Source: Stramenopiles sp. TOSAG23-6 (Eukaryota > Sar). Taken from it: 12,386 bases of DNA. Positions 1 through 7,982 of this stretch are shown one piece after another. The translations under genes and the position numbers were made by a program. Within the stretch, counting starts at the first letter, position 1; each line of letters begins with the position of its first letter. The notes below the pieces were generated by a model. That model was not told where the DNA came from, searched no databases, and worked only from the letters and a program-made list of their open reading frames with translations. The DNA lies in assembly GCA_900128565.1 (NCBI GenBank), contig LT636205.1:1-12386 (forward strand), written 5' to 3'.

Positions 1-1
1 C

Positions 2-415
2 ATGAAATCAGAAAAGTGTGATTCTGTTTTATATTCGTCAAAAGTTCTTGAAGCAATGAAAATTATTCCAAGAGAGTTTTTTGTGACAAATAAAAATGAA
101 AGATCATTGTGCTACAAAATGGAAGCTTTATCGACATCAATGGGGTTTACTCTGTCAGAACCTGAAATACACTTTCGATCCCTTGTTGCTTTAAATATAC
201 AGACAGGAAATTCTATATTTATGAGTGCACTTTGTGCTCAGCTCTCAGGGCCAGATTCAAAAGTGTTAGGGATAGAAATGGATGAACTTAATGTACAACT
301 TTGTGAGCATAATATTCGGCGCCTTGCTAAGATATCAAAGGAATTTGTATTACAAAAACACGAAATAGTGGAAACAGGTTGTGCAAAATCTGATAAAGAG
401 GAAGGATACAGATAA
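2..415 (+). CDS. PCMT-like domain, N-terminal part of a giant HECT E3 ligase (5' partial)
   Basis: This ORF resembles the N-terminal half of protein-L-isoaspartate O-methyltransferase. Residues 18-27 (EAMKIIPREF) match the family's 'am..vPRe.F' segment. 'FTLSEPEIH' at about 49-57 matches the 'tiS.P.iha' segment. 'SKVLGIEMDEL' at about 86-96 matches the strand carrying the acidic SAM-ribose contact. The rest of the fold (FDRIYTG, then LLRPGGILVVPV) lies in the next frame from about nt 570 to 690, so this is very probably one gene with the 381-7832 ORF, joined across 378-411. The glycine-rich SAM motif I expected after 'GNSI' (residues 69-72) is absent. The ATG at nt 2 is only the first one visible. 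Family members usually have another 15-25 residues before this point, so the true start may lie outside the window. The PCMT assignment is from family knowledge. Catalytic activity is doubtful. Confidence 0.7.
   Translation: MKSEKCDSVLYSSKVLEAMKIIPREFFVTNKNERSLCYKMEALSTSMGFTLSEPEIHFRSLVALNIQTGNSIFMSALCAQLSGPDSKVLGIEMDELNVQLCEHNIRRLAKISKEFVLQKHEIVETGCAKSDKEEGYR
378..411 (+). other. Candidate 34-nt GT-AG intron (or frameshift zone) in the PCMT-HECT gene
   Basis: The PCMT fold passes from the frame of nt 2 to the frame of nt 381 somewhere within 369-415, where both frames are open. Removing 378-411 joins them in frame. The donor is CAG|GTTGTG, the acceptor is ATACAG|AT, and a CTGAT sequence at 390-394 fits a CTRAY branch site with its A 18 nt before the acceptor AG. 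The length, 34, is 1 mod 3, exactly what the frame change needs. An intron this short occurs only in some protists, and no other split is needed in the remaining 7.4 kb. A one-base insertion or a sequencing error is therefore a real alternative. Confidence 0.45.
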
Positions 416-3400
416 AAGTTGTGAAACCAAGGATGATAAAATCTCGAAAAAGAAATGTACGTCGAATAATCCTGAAGGTGGATATGAGCACAATTTTGAT
501 TCTTGTATTGATTTTTCTAGCCAAATAGAATTTAAGAAAATGAATTTGTTTTTTCTACAGCACTACATGCCTTCGCGTACATTTGATCGAATTTATACAG
601 GTAATTCGTGTACTATTCAACACCTTCCTGTATTGACTCGGTTACTTCGACCTGGTGGAATTTTAGTCGTACCCGTTGACGATCAGCTCATACGTATAGA
701 AAAACGTCTTCAATCCGGTAAATTATATCAGTCTTTATTATATCTATCAAAATTTCCAGACAAAATGCATTTACCCAGTACTCCAGAAGTAGCCGCTATT
801 GTACCAACTATATTACATAATATTTCACATAATAATGAAAATATGATGTGGTCAGGGTCTGAAGGTTTCAATGGTTTTATTGAAACCGATGAATTTTTAC
901 GTGCATGTTCTATAGATAGTGATACACGTGATATTGCATATAGAGTTCCTATTCAAACGTGTATCGATAATTCTCAGATGACTAAAAATGATACAAATAC
1001 AAATTATTTAGACAATTCTGATAGAGTTCCAACTATTGGAATGTTTTTACGAGTGAAGTCATCATATTCAAACTCTACTGAATGCTCAAGTAAAATTTCT
1101 GATTGGCGTGTAGGTCCAAGTCGTCCACACCTTCAACCTCTCACACCAAATTTAAAAGTTACACCAGATGGAACTGGGATTTCTAATCGTGGTAAGTTTG
1201 GTAGTGCTCGCGCAGATGTTGTTGTAAAACTTGGAGGTAAGTGGTATTTTGAAGTTGTTCTTGGTCCTAGTAAGATTATTCAGATTGGTTGGGCACATCC
1301 TCTTTTTAATCCAAATCCTGATATTGGGCATGGTGTAGGTGACGACTTGTATTCTTGGGCATATGATGGTGGACGACAACAAAAATGGCATAGCATTGGT
1401 TGTGAATATTCAAAGAAAAAGTGGAAATGTGGTGATATTGTTGGGTGTTTGCTTAATTTAGATCGAAAGGAAATGAGTTTTTCATTAAATGGTTTAGATT
1501 TAGGGGTTGCGTTTGAAAACCTCTCATGTGATGCTGGTTTTTCACCTGCTGTATCTTTAGACAGAGGTGAAGATGTTGTGTTTAATTTTGGTGGTGAACC
1601 ATTTCAATTTAAACCTAGAGAATATCAAGGATTATTTATTCCTTTGTCTTCGTACAAGAGAAATAAAACTGCTGACGATTGTATTGCCTCAAGTGCTGCT
1701 GAGTATGCTGGTCAATTTGGATCTGTGGTAGGATTGACAAACTCCAGTGTTAAACTTCGGATGAATAGGAAGAAATATATCATCGTCCCAATACAATATG
1801 TCGAATTTCCATTGCAATGCTTGTGGAAAGATGTGGGTTGGGCGTTTTGCATTGATAAATGTAAAAATACTAACTCGAGCAAAAACGTTGCTCTTGAGAA
1901 TACATTAATAAAAATTGATCATGTTGCGTCTGTTCTGCGGGCTCGTCGTCAGATGGAATCTGTTTTGGGTCATTGTAAAGTATTGATAGATCAAGGCGTA
2001 ACTACTCTGAAATGTTTAGGTATGGATTGTTCTACTATAATGCGTGCTTTGAAATTGGCACATGGCATCTCCGTTTCTGCAATATTACTTGAAGATAATA
2101 GCGATGTATATAAGGGAAATAGCAAGTCACTAGTTACACTGAAGGACAATTTATTATGGTCATTACTACCTAGTGCCATTCTTCCTGATTTGAAATACGA
2201 ACCACAATGTGACACCACCTGCAGCACTTCATGTGATTCTACATTTATCGATGTAGATATTCAGAAAAATGACAACATCGGATTGCTTATTGCAGAAGTA
2301 ATCGATCATTTATTCAAAGCTGCTAATGGTGTAGATACTTATAACTCAGTCCATCCTCTTCGACGTGCAGGAAAACATGTCGGTATCAATCCTGAGATAT
2401 TAGAATGTTTATCAATTCTTCGTAGAGTGAATGTTGGATCAATTAATTTAGTTCCTGGTGCTGGACCTCGGGAACAATGTCAACTATACATACAAGTATC
2501 GAAGATTGTAGTGAATGCGATGAAACACCAAAAATCGCGTAGAGTTTCAGATACATTTGTCAGTAGCAATGCTGCACGGATTGCAAATAGAAATATGTCA
2601 GATATTCGTTTACACACAAAAGAATTGGAAAAGGCTGTGCTTGATTCAGCGATGCTTTTGCGATGTCCCTCAGGTTCATCAAGAGCTCTTAAAATAATCA
2701 AGCAAGCTGTTAATGCTTTCGTACGTAATATTGTCCCAAAAACCGATGAAAATCCTGATATGGGGTGTAAAAAAGGAACGATTGATGTTCCTGGTGCTGA
2801 AAAAATTATAGTTACTTTTGATCAAAGATGTCGTCGTGGGCCATGCTCTTCCAGTCTTTCCTTTTTTCACGATGGAGCGGCACTCAACCGTGTAGATTGG
2901 ATGCAATCGCGTGATAATTTCAATCCTTTCGCTCTATCTGCCTCAAAAACAACATTTAAATTAAAACCTGATTCTGATGATATTGTTGATGATCTTGCTC
3001 CAGCGGAATGGGGTTATGCATTTCGTGCGCTTCCATTACAGTGGAAATGGAATAATGAAAATCAATTAATTTCATTTCCTATAAGATGGCCTCTTTTATT
3101 ATTTATTACCACTGAGCCTTTACTAGAACATATTATACGACATAAAATGTCCGAGAAACTTTATTTAGTATTAATTCGATACATTCGTACTAAATATGCA
3201 CCATTTAAAGAGTTTGTTTGTAGAGCTCTTACGAGAATGTTATTATGTAAACGGAAGTCTAATACATTCCACAAATGGGATCTTTCTGTGATGACTCCTC
3301 TCCGCGCGGAACTAAATTGTATTTTCCAACATGCTAAAAGTAATTCCATTCCTCTCTATACTAATACTTTTTTTCAAGCTTTACTTGAAGTTTTATCTAT

Positions 3401-6400
3401 TACTTTTGACGAAANGAAATTTAATTGTTTTGAACAAGAAGAGAAAACAAATGGTATTGAAAAAGAAGAAAAGGAAAGTGAATCAAAAACATCAATAATT
3501 TCCACTAACCACATATATTCATTATTTGGCCGCAATGCTATACTTCAACCATGGCACGTTAGGCTAATGAATGGCGTGGCTGCATTACAGTCAATTTGCT
3601 ATAGTAAACCTGTTCATTCGCGGTACTACACTTTAGCCGGACTTATTTATACTCCCTTAAAACTACTGAAAAAGTTATGCGCAAGGCTTGAGAGTTCAAT
3701 TCGTGGTTCATCGCAACAAACATGGCATAGGGGAATATGGTTACGGTCCCTGGAAGCTGCAGAAAATCCTGTAACTATTGCTAATCTCATGTATAAACTT
3801 CATAAATCTTTGCCAGTAGAATGCCGGGATCTTAAATGGTTAGATCATAGACAAAAATGGGAATCCTGCATGAAGTCTGCGTGTACTCTTGAAGAGGTTG
3901 TTACTCCATTACTTAAGTTTGAAAAATATATTAACAAAAAATGGCAACGTCCTAGATGGTTAAGGGAACGGAGTGATTGGCGCCGATCTTTGTACAGTCT
4001 TTCTTCTAGCAAATTGAGTAGGAGTAAAATGATGCGCAAGCGTGTTAAAACGTTCCGCTCTGTGAAAATTCCAATTGCTGTTGTTGATTGCAATGGTGGT
4101 GAAGAAGTTCTGGGATTGGAAAAGTACGGTGTGAAAAATATTTTTAAAGATAATAGGAAAGTATATTGTTCAAAGTTTTCACGAAATGTGAATATATTAG
4201 GTTGTATTGAAACGACTGAAAAGTGTGACGAGAAAACATCTTTCAATACCGACAATAATATTTCTGCATCCGAAATTTTGACAGGGACGGAAGAAAAAGA
4301 AAATGGTGTTATAAAAAGAGATACGAAGGAGTTGAAGTCTGAAAAGAATGACTGTATAAAGAAAAAAGAAAGTCTTCTTATTCGAAAGATTATTATTCGA
4401 AGACCTGGAAATAATTTCACATGTCGTATAAATAATGGTCTAATTTTTGTATTTCCCCATAAACCAACTGAGTCGGATATAGCAAGAGCATCAAAATGGA
4501 ATTTTTGTACTAAAGGTCAATATGATCAATTTTTACAAACGAAAACAAAGTCTAAATCTAAACTTTTACCATATGAACCTATTGCATACTTTGAAATGCT
4601 CCCTCCGGTTTCAAGTCCTTGGAATGACATTGAAATTGTTCCAGATTGGACAATTTCTGGTTCTTATATTTTAGTCAAACTTTTAAGTGCTAGAAACTCC
4701 GATGTTTCTAGAATTGCTCATATGGAATGGACAAAGCAGATATCGGTTGATTTTCAATATAAGAAATTGACTGTAGATTCTAAAAATAGCGATAAAGTAC
4801 CTGTATGGTGTTGTAAGGTTGGCCCAAGAATTATTCCATATAGTTCAAAAATTAACAAAACCATTGAAAAAGCGTACAAAATATTCTCAGATGATTCAAC
4901 GCATCGTAAGGTGAATATAATGAGGAATAGAATGCGATATGTGATTGATTTCAAAACACTGGTACAGTTACGGTTGCGTTCTAATGACGAAAATTGTATT
5001 GAAAATTGTATTGTTCAATCTCGAAAAATTCGTCGGTTATTAGTCGACAAAAACACTCAAAAGAAGCTTTTAGATCCAGGAAATATTGATATAGAACATG
5101 TTGGCTTTTATGGTTTACGAGGTCGCAGTGCAGAAAAGTATATGAATCATATATCTAATGAAAATTCATTGACTAAATTGAGTGATGTAGGTGAAATATC
5201 TACATCTGCTGAAGGTACGGATGCTGGTACTGATAGCGCACTAAACGATAGCAGTCTAGCATCAGATGAATCTGCCGATATTTCTCTTGTTAATGATGAA
5301 GTGAATGAACAACAAAATACGATTGGTTCGAATAATCAAAATAGGTCAAATACTCTTTCTTTAATGTTTGTTGAAGATGAAAATACTAATGCTGATCCTC
5401 GTGATGAAAACATTCATGAAATAAATTTAAATGAAACTGCTGATGATTATGAAGTCGACTTGAATATTTCTGAGAATGATGATGAAATCAATAATGATGT
5501 TGATGATGATGATAACGATGATGATAATGATGATGATAATGATGATGACGCATTGGGGCGAGTCAGTGAGCAGCTTGATCTTATGGATAATTTGGAAGGA
5601 ATCCTTTCTATTGGACCTCATGAAACTCTGGATTGTTCGTCTTCCGAAGATGACGATAATGATGATAATTCTACAAATATTTCTGATGATGATGACAATA
5701 ATGTTGATAAAGCAACAAAGATTTCTAATGACATTGATATTAATGATGTGACTAAAACGAAACAAATTGATATTAATGATGTGACTAAAACGAAACAAAT
5801 ACCGTTGGAATTTCCTCCAGCTGAAGATGTGGTGGTTGATATGGATGTAGCCTATAATATATTTGTCGTTCAAAATATAGTCAAAATAAAGACTTTTTGC
5901 CATCCATGTACAACTTCGCAACATGTTGGTTTTCTGTATTTTGGAGAAAAAATCCAAGTGAAAGCTCGTGAAGGTCGCTGGCTACTTCTTCGACATTCTC
6001 AATCAAGTGGAGAAATTTGGGTTTCATCTCAATCTGATGATGGTGTTGTTTACTTGCGTAGGGTTCCTTGTGAGACTTCAGTGCATGGGTTGCCACCAGT
6101 ATCTAATCGAAATGATTATTTATATACTTCTTCTGAAGCTCTTGATGATTGGACTTTTGAACTTGACAAACTCATCGTAGAATATATGACTGCATTATCA
6201 CAACACAAAGGACGAAGTATTTCTACAATATTATTTAATCACCCAAATTTGACTCTCCCAGTTCGACAAAGTAAAATTAGTGATGCTTTGACTCGTTTCG
6301 GTGCACTTGATAAAATATGCCCGAAAAAGATCGCTGCTCGATTCGATGTTTTGAGAATGATTAATAATGAAGTGATAGGTATGTTGCCATCCATTGATCT

Positions 6401-7832
6401 TTCAATGTGTCGTAACCCTAACCCTAATACATCTCAGTATAATAATACATGTACTAGTACAGTTGATAAATCCAATTTATTCATTGCTGAAAGTTTTGTA
6501 CAAGCTAAATATATTATATTTTTAGAATTAAAAATGCACATTTGGAAAGGTGTATGGCAGACAACTTTTTCTGATGCTCGTTCATCTGAAGTTGTTACAG
6601 TAAATCGACATAAGGCATACAAATGGCGTCGTAAAGTTGTTTCGCCTCAGCAAAGAGCCCAAAATTCAGTTTTCAATCAAATATTCGCACAATTATTTCC
6701 AGTTCGGCCTGGTATTTTACGTAGAAAAGATGATCGAGCGTGGTTTGTTAAATTTGAAGGCGAGCCAGCTATTGATGATGGAGGGTTATATAGAGAATCC
6801 ATCTCTTCTATTTGTGAAGAACTTCAAACGGGTGTATTGCCACTTTTCTTACAATGTGGTGAAAATGGTACACTATTTATACCTAATCCTTATGTTTGTT
6901 CCGGTCTTGATTGCTCAGATGCTCATGATTGGTTTGTCTTTGTTGGTCGTTTGATGGGTCTTGCAAGCCGGAGTCTTCGTAGTTCGTTTCCATTAGATTT
7001 GGCTACTTTGTGTTGGAAATATTTCGTGTGTGACTCGCTTGATGTAGAAGATGTGCAAGAAATTGATCCTGAATTATATAGAATGATTACTTTGCTTCGA
7101 CGATCGGATTTGACTGTTGAGGAATTCGAAAATACATTTGAAGACCAAAGATATGAAATTACTACAATCGATGGTAGAACACATTTCTTACATGATACAA
7201 AAAAATACACAGATGAAAATCAAAAGATACAAAAATATACAAAGAAAAAAGTTGCTTTTGAAGATCGTTTTGATTTTGCAGATAAACTAGAAAAATTTCG
7301 TTTGACAGAGTTTAATACTGTCCTATCCTACATGTTGCAAGGTTTTCAAGAAGTTGTTCCGTATAGGCTTTTGCCAATATTTACCCACCAAGAATTAGCA
7401 TTAGCAGTCCGTGGCCAGCGTGATGTTGATTTACGATTACTGAAAGCTCGCACTATGTACAAAGGTATAAAAAAAACAGATAAATTAGTGAAATATTTTT
7501 GGGCTGTGTTGGAAAGCTTTGAGCCTGTTGAGAGACAAAATTTTCTTAAATTTGTTTGGGGCCGTGCAAGGCTTCCTGTAACCGAAGTTGATTTCGGATC
7601 AGAAAAGTTTAAACTCTCTTTATTTGAAAGTAAAAAGGATGAAAATAGTTCATCTGATACTACGAATGTAGATAAATATCTACCTGTAGCACATACTTGT
7701 TTTTTTTCCTTATCATTGCCAAATTTTTCATCAGAAGCAATTCTTCGGGAAAGATTGTTATATGCAATCAATAACTGTTCTCTGATTGATGATGACGCAC
7801 ATGGGGATTCATGGAGTGGTTTAGGAGAATGA
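381..7832 (+). CDS. Giant SPRY-HECT E3 ubiquitin ligase (continues an N-terminal PCMT-like domain)
   Basis: This very long ORF of 2,483 codons ends in a HECT domain, which takes ubiquitin from an E2 onto a Cys and then passes it to a substrate. The residue numbers below are ORF positions. About 64-110 is the C-terminal part of the PCMT fold (FDRIYTG, RPGGILVVPV). About 271-413 is a SPRY domain (GKWYFEV, GVGDDLYSWAYDG, LNLDRKEMSFSLNGLDLGVAF). About 803-885 may be a CUB-like sandwich (VPGAEKIIVTFDQRC to EWGYAF). About 1607-1809 is acidic and Asp-rich. About 1830-1895 is SH3-like. About 2097-2483 is HECT, with GEPAIDDGGLYRES in the N lobe and LPVAHTCFFSLSLP in the C lobe. The catalytic Cys is residue 2440 (nt 7698-7700). 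HERC1 also pairs SPRY with HECT, but no RCC1 repeats are visible here. The Met at 381 is probably not the real start; coding likely enters from the upstream frame at about nt 412. Codon 1012 contains an ambiguous base that cannot create a stop. Confidence 0.9.
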   Translation: MQNLIKRKDTDKSCETKDDKISKKKCTSNNPEGGYEHNFDSCIDFSSQIEFKKMNLFFLQHYMPSRTFDRIYTGNSCTIQHLPVLTRLLRPGGILVVPVDDQLIRIEKRLQSGKLYQSLLYLSKFPDKMHLPSTPEVAAIVPTILHNISHNNENMMWSGSEGFNGFIETDEFLRACSIDSDTRDIAYRVPIQTCIDNSQMTKNDTNTNYLDNSDRVPTIGMFLRVKSSYSNSTECSSKISDWRVGPSRPHLQPLTPNLKVTPDGTGISNRGKFGSARADVVVKLGGKWYFEVVLGPSKIIQIGWAHPLFNPNPDIGHGVGDDLYSWAYDGGRQQKWHSIGCEYSKKKWKCGDIVGCLLNLDRKEMSFSLNGLDLGVAFENLSCDAGFSPAVSLDRGEDVVFNFGGEPFQFKPREYQGLFIPLSSYKRNKTADDCIASSAAEYAGQFGSVVGLTNSSVKLRMNRKKYIIVPIQYVEFPLQCLWKDVGWAFCIDKCKNTNSSKNVALENTLIKIDHVASVLRARRQMESVLGHCKVLIDQGVTTLKCLGMDCSTIMRALKLAHGISVSAILLEDNSDVYKGNSKSLVTLKDNLLWSLLPSAILPDLKYEPQCDTTCSTSCDSTFIDVDIQKNDNIGLLIAEVIDHLFKAANGVDTYNSVHPLRRAGKHVGINPEILECLSILRRVNVGSINLVPGAGPREQCQLYIQVSKIVVNAMKHQKSRRVSDTFVSSNAARIANRNMSDIRLHTKELEKAVLDSAMLLRCPSGSSRALKIIKQAVNAFVRNIVPKTDENPDMGCKKGTIDVPGAEKIIVTFDQRCRRGPCSSSLSFFHDGAALNRVDWMQSRDNFNPFALSASKTTFKLKPDSDDIVDDLAPAEWGYAFRALPLQWKWNNENQLISFPIRWPLLLFITTEPLLEHIIRHKMSEKLYLVLIRYIRTKYAPFKEFVCRALTRMLLCKRKSNTFHKWDLSVMTPLRAELNCIFQHAKSNSIPLYTNTFFQALLEVLSITFDEXKFNCFEQEEKTNGIEKEEKESESKTSIISTNHIYSLFGRNAILQPWHVRLMNGVAALQSICYSKPVHSRYYTLAGLIYTPLKLLKKLCARLESSIRGSSQQTWHRGIWLRSLEAAENPVTIANLMYKLHKSLPVECRDLKWLDHRQKWESCMKSACTLEEVVTPLLKFEKYINKKWQRPRWLRERSDWRRSLYSLSSSKLSRSKMMRKRVKTFRSVKIPIAVVDCNGGEEVLGLEKYGVKNIFKDNRKVYCSKFSRNVNILGCIETTEKCDEKTSFNTDNNISASEILTGTEEKENGVIKRDTKELKSEKNDCIKKKESLLIRKIIIRRPGNNFTCRINNGLIFVFPHKPTESDIARASKWNFCTKGQYDQFLQTKTKSKSKLLPYEPIAYFEMLPPVSSPWNDIEIVPDWTISGSYILVKLLSARNSDVSRIAHMEWTKQISVDFQYKKLTVDSKNSDKVPVWCCKVGPRIIPYSSKINKTIEKAYKIFSDDSTHRKVNIMRNRMRYVIDFKTLVQLRLRSNDENCIENCIVQSRKIRRLLVDKNTQKKLLDPGNIDIEHVGFYGLRGRSAEKYMNHISNENSLTKLSDVGEISTSAEGTDAGTDSALNDSSLASDESADISLVNDEVNEQQNTIGSNNQNRSNTLSLMFVEDENTNADPRDENIHEINLNETADDYEVDLNISENDDEINNDVDDDDNDDDNDDDNDDDALGRVSEQLDLMDNLEGILSIGPHETLDCSSSEDDDNDDNSTNISDDDDNNVDKATKISNDIDINDVTKTKQIDINDVTKTKQIPLEFPPAEDVVVDMDVAYNIFVVQNIVKIKTFCHPCTTSQHVGFLYFGEKIQVKAREGRWLLLRHSQSSGEIWVSSQSDDGVVYLRRVPCETSVHGLPPVSNRNDYLYTSSEALDDWTFELDKLIVEYMTALSQHKGRSISTILFNHPNLTLPVRQSKISDALTRFGALDKICPKKIAARFDVLRMINNEVIGMLPSIDLSMCRNPNPNTSQYNNTCTSTVDKSNLFIAESFVQAKYIIFLELKMHIWKGVWQTTFSDARSSEVVTVNRHKAYKWRRKVVSPQQRAQNSVFNQIFAQLFPVRPGILRRKDDRAWFVKFEGEPAIDDGGLYRESISSICEELQTGVLPLFLQCGENGTLFIPNPYVCSGLDCSDAHDWFVFVGRLMGLASRSLRSSFPLDLATLCWKYFVCDSLDVEDVQEIDPELYRMITLLRRSDLTVEEFENTFEDQRYEITTIDGRTHFLHDTKKYTDENQKIQKYTKKKVAFEDRFDFADKLEKFRLTEFNTVLSYMLQGFQEVVPYRLLPIFTHQELALAVRGQRDVDLRLLKARTMYKGIKKTDKLVKYFWAVLESFEPVERQNFLKFVWGRARLPVTEVDFGSEKFKLSLFESKKDENSSSDTTNVDKYLPVAHTCFFSLSLPNFSSEAILRERLLYAINNCSLIDDDAHGDSWSGLGE
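1191..1620 (+). other. SPRY (B30.2-like) domain-coding segment
   Basis: The translation follows the SPRY core closely. It has a 'GKWYFEV' strand, 'IQIGWAHPLF', 'GVGDDLYSWAYDGGRQQKWH', 'WKCGDIVGCLLNLDRKEMSFSLNG' and 'LGVAFENL', then 'FSPAVSLDRGEDVVFNFG'. The 'GVGDD.YSWAYDG' form resembles the SPRY domains of HERC1 and RanBP9-type proteins. In an E3 ligase this domain would be expected to bind substrate. The specificity cannot be read from sequence. Confidence 0.9.
2787..3030 (+). other. Possible CUB-like beta-sandwich segment in the HECT protein
   Basis: A 'PGA.kI.V.FD.rC' opening (ORF residues about 803-817) and an 'EWGYAF' ending (about 876-881), with hydrophobic strands between, resemble the CUB-like beta-sandwich modules recalled from large ZZ-type and HECT proteins such as ZZEF1. 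The similarity is recalled, not computed. The middle of the segment is not diagnostic. Confidence 0.35.
3415..3415. other. Ambiguous base (N) within the HECT ORF
   Basis: The base lies in the codon ANG at 3414-3416 (ORF residue 1012). All four readings are sense (Lys, Met, Thr or Arg), so the ORF is not affected. It shows that local consensus quality is not perfect, which matters when judging the nearby-gene frameshift questions. Confidence 0.99.
5420..5732 (+). repeat. Asp/Asn-rich low-complexity segment with GAT-type microsatellite
   Basis: The coding strand is dominated by GAT, GAC and AAT codons, densest at about 5488-5550. The product is a run of Asp interrupted by Asn (ORF residues about 1700-1725), followed by a second acidic patch at about 5641-5700. 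The protein here is presumably disordered and separates the middle of the ligase from the SH3-like and HECT parts. On the opposite strand the same bases give an artefactual poly-Ile ORF. Confidence 0.85.
5733..5798 (+). repeat. Perfect 33-bp tandem duplication inside the HECT ligase ORF
   Basis: The blocks 5733-5765 and 5766-5798 are identical over 33 bases. They encode two copies of an 11-residue unit, IDINDVTKTKQ, without breaking the frame. The absence of any third-position difference suggests a recent duplication. It sits at the end of the acidic low-complexity segment. Confidence 0.95.
5868..6066 (+). other. Possible SH3-like (SH3b-type) module in the HECT ligase
   Basis: ORF residues about 1830-1895 show an SH3b-like pattern: a first strand, then 'VGFLYFGEKIQVKAREGRWLLL', split here as GFLYFGEKIQVKA and REGRWLLL, then 'GEIWVSS' and 'GVVYLRRV'. 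The order 'vG.l..Ge.i.v.a..g.Wl.i...g..GWv' is typical of SH3b folds. The score cannot be computed here, so this stays a suggestion. It follows the disordered acidic stretch, as expected for a new folded unit. Confidence 0.4.
6413..6427 (+). repeat. Telomere-like repeat inside the HECT ORF
   Basis: The sequence TAACCCTAACCCTAA reads as two telomere-type CCCTAA units. In the coding frame it gives Asn-Pro-Asn-Pro-Asn (within CRNPNPNTSQ), in a polar loop between 'LPSIDLSM' and 'FVQAKYIIFLE' just upstream of the HECT N lobe. Confidence 0.8.
6670..7800 (+). other. HECT catalytic domain segment
   Basis: The N lobe starts near 'VFNQIFAQL' and contains 'WFVKFEGEPAIDDGGLYRES', the strongly conserved HECT core motif, and 'FVFVGRLMGLASRS'. 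The C lobe contains 'LVKYFWAVLESFEPVERQNFLKF', split here as YFWAVLESF and RQNFLKFVWG, and the catalytic loop 'LPVAHTCFFSLSLP'. The thioester Cys is encoded at 7698-7700. A charged, Ser-rich insertion of about 20 residues (7620-7680) lies between 'SEKFKLSLF' and 'LPVAHTC'. All key features are present, so the ligase is expected to be active. Confidence 0.93.
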
Positions 7833-7982
7833 AGAAATTATTTTATTTCTAAAAATTAAAGTTTACATTTTTGAAATTTGCATTGAGATCACACGAGTAC
7901 TTTCTGTATAGATTCGATCATCAAACATTTTGTACTCTTTCTCCAAGTACAAAAACATGGTATACACCCGATGCTGTGTACA
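7833..7982. other. Convergent intergenic gap between HECT and coiled-coil genes
   Basis: This is 150 bp of AT-rich sequence between two stop codons on opposite strands. It must carry the 3' ends of both transcripts. No canonical AATAAA signal is visible on either strand, and no RNA gene is apparent. Confidence 0.7.

Noticed and set aside
3845-4420. 191-codon minus-strand ORF within the HECT gene
   Set aside because: It is a shadow of the sense ORF in a Lys/Glu-rich region, and its hydrophobic Phe/Ser/Leu-rich translation matches antisense expectation.
5476-5751. Met-rich 91-codon plus-strand ORF
   Set aside because: It is a frame-shifted reading of the GATGAT repeat, giving artificial Met runs.
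5427-5957. 176-codon minus-strand ORF with long Ile runs
   Set aside because: It is the antisense of the GAT-rich coding tract. The repetitive composition keeps it open, and it has no domain-like features.
7346-7771. 141-codon minus-strand ORF opposite the HECT C lobe
   Set aside because: The sense strand here carries highly conserved HECT motifs including the catalytic Cys, so the antisense ORF is incidental.
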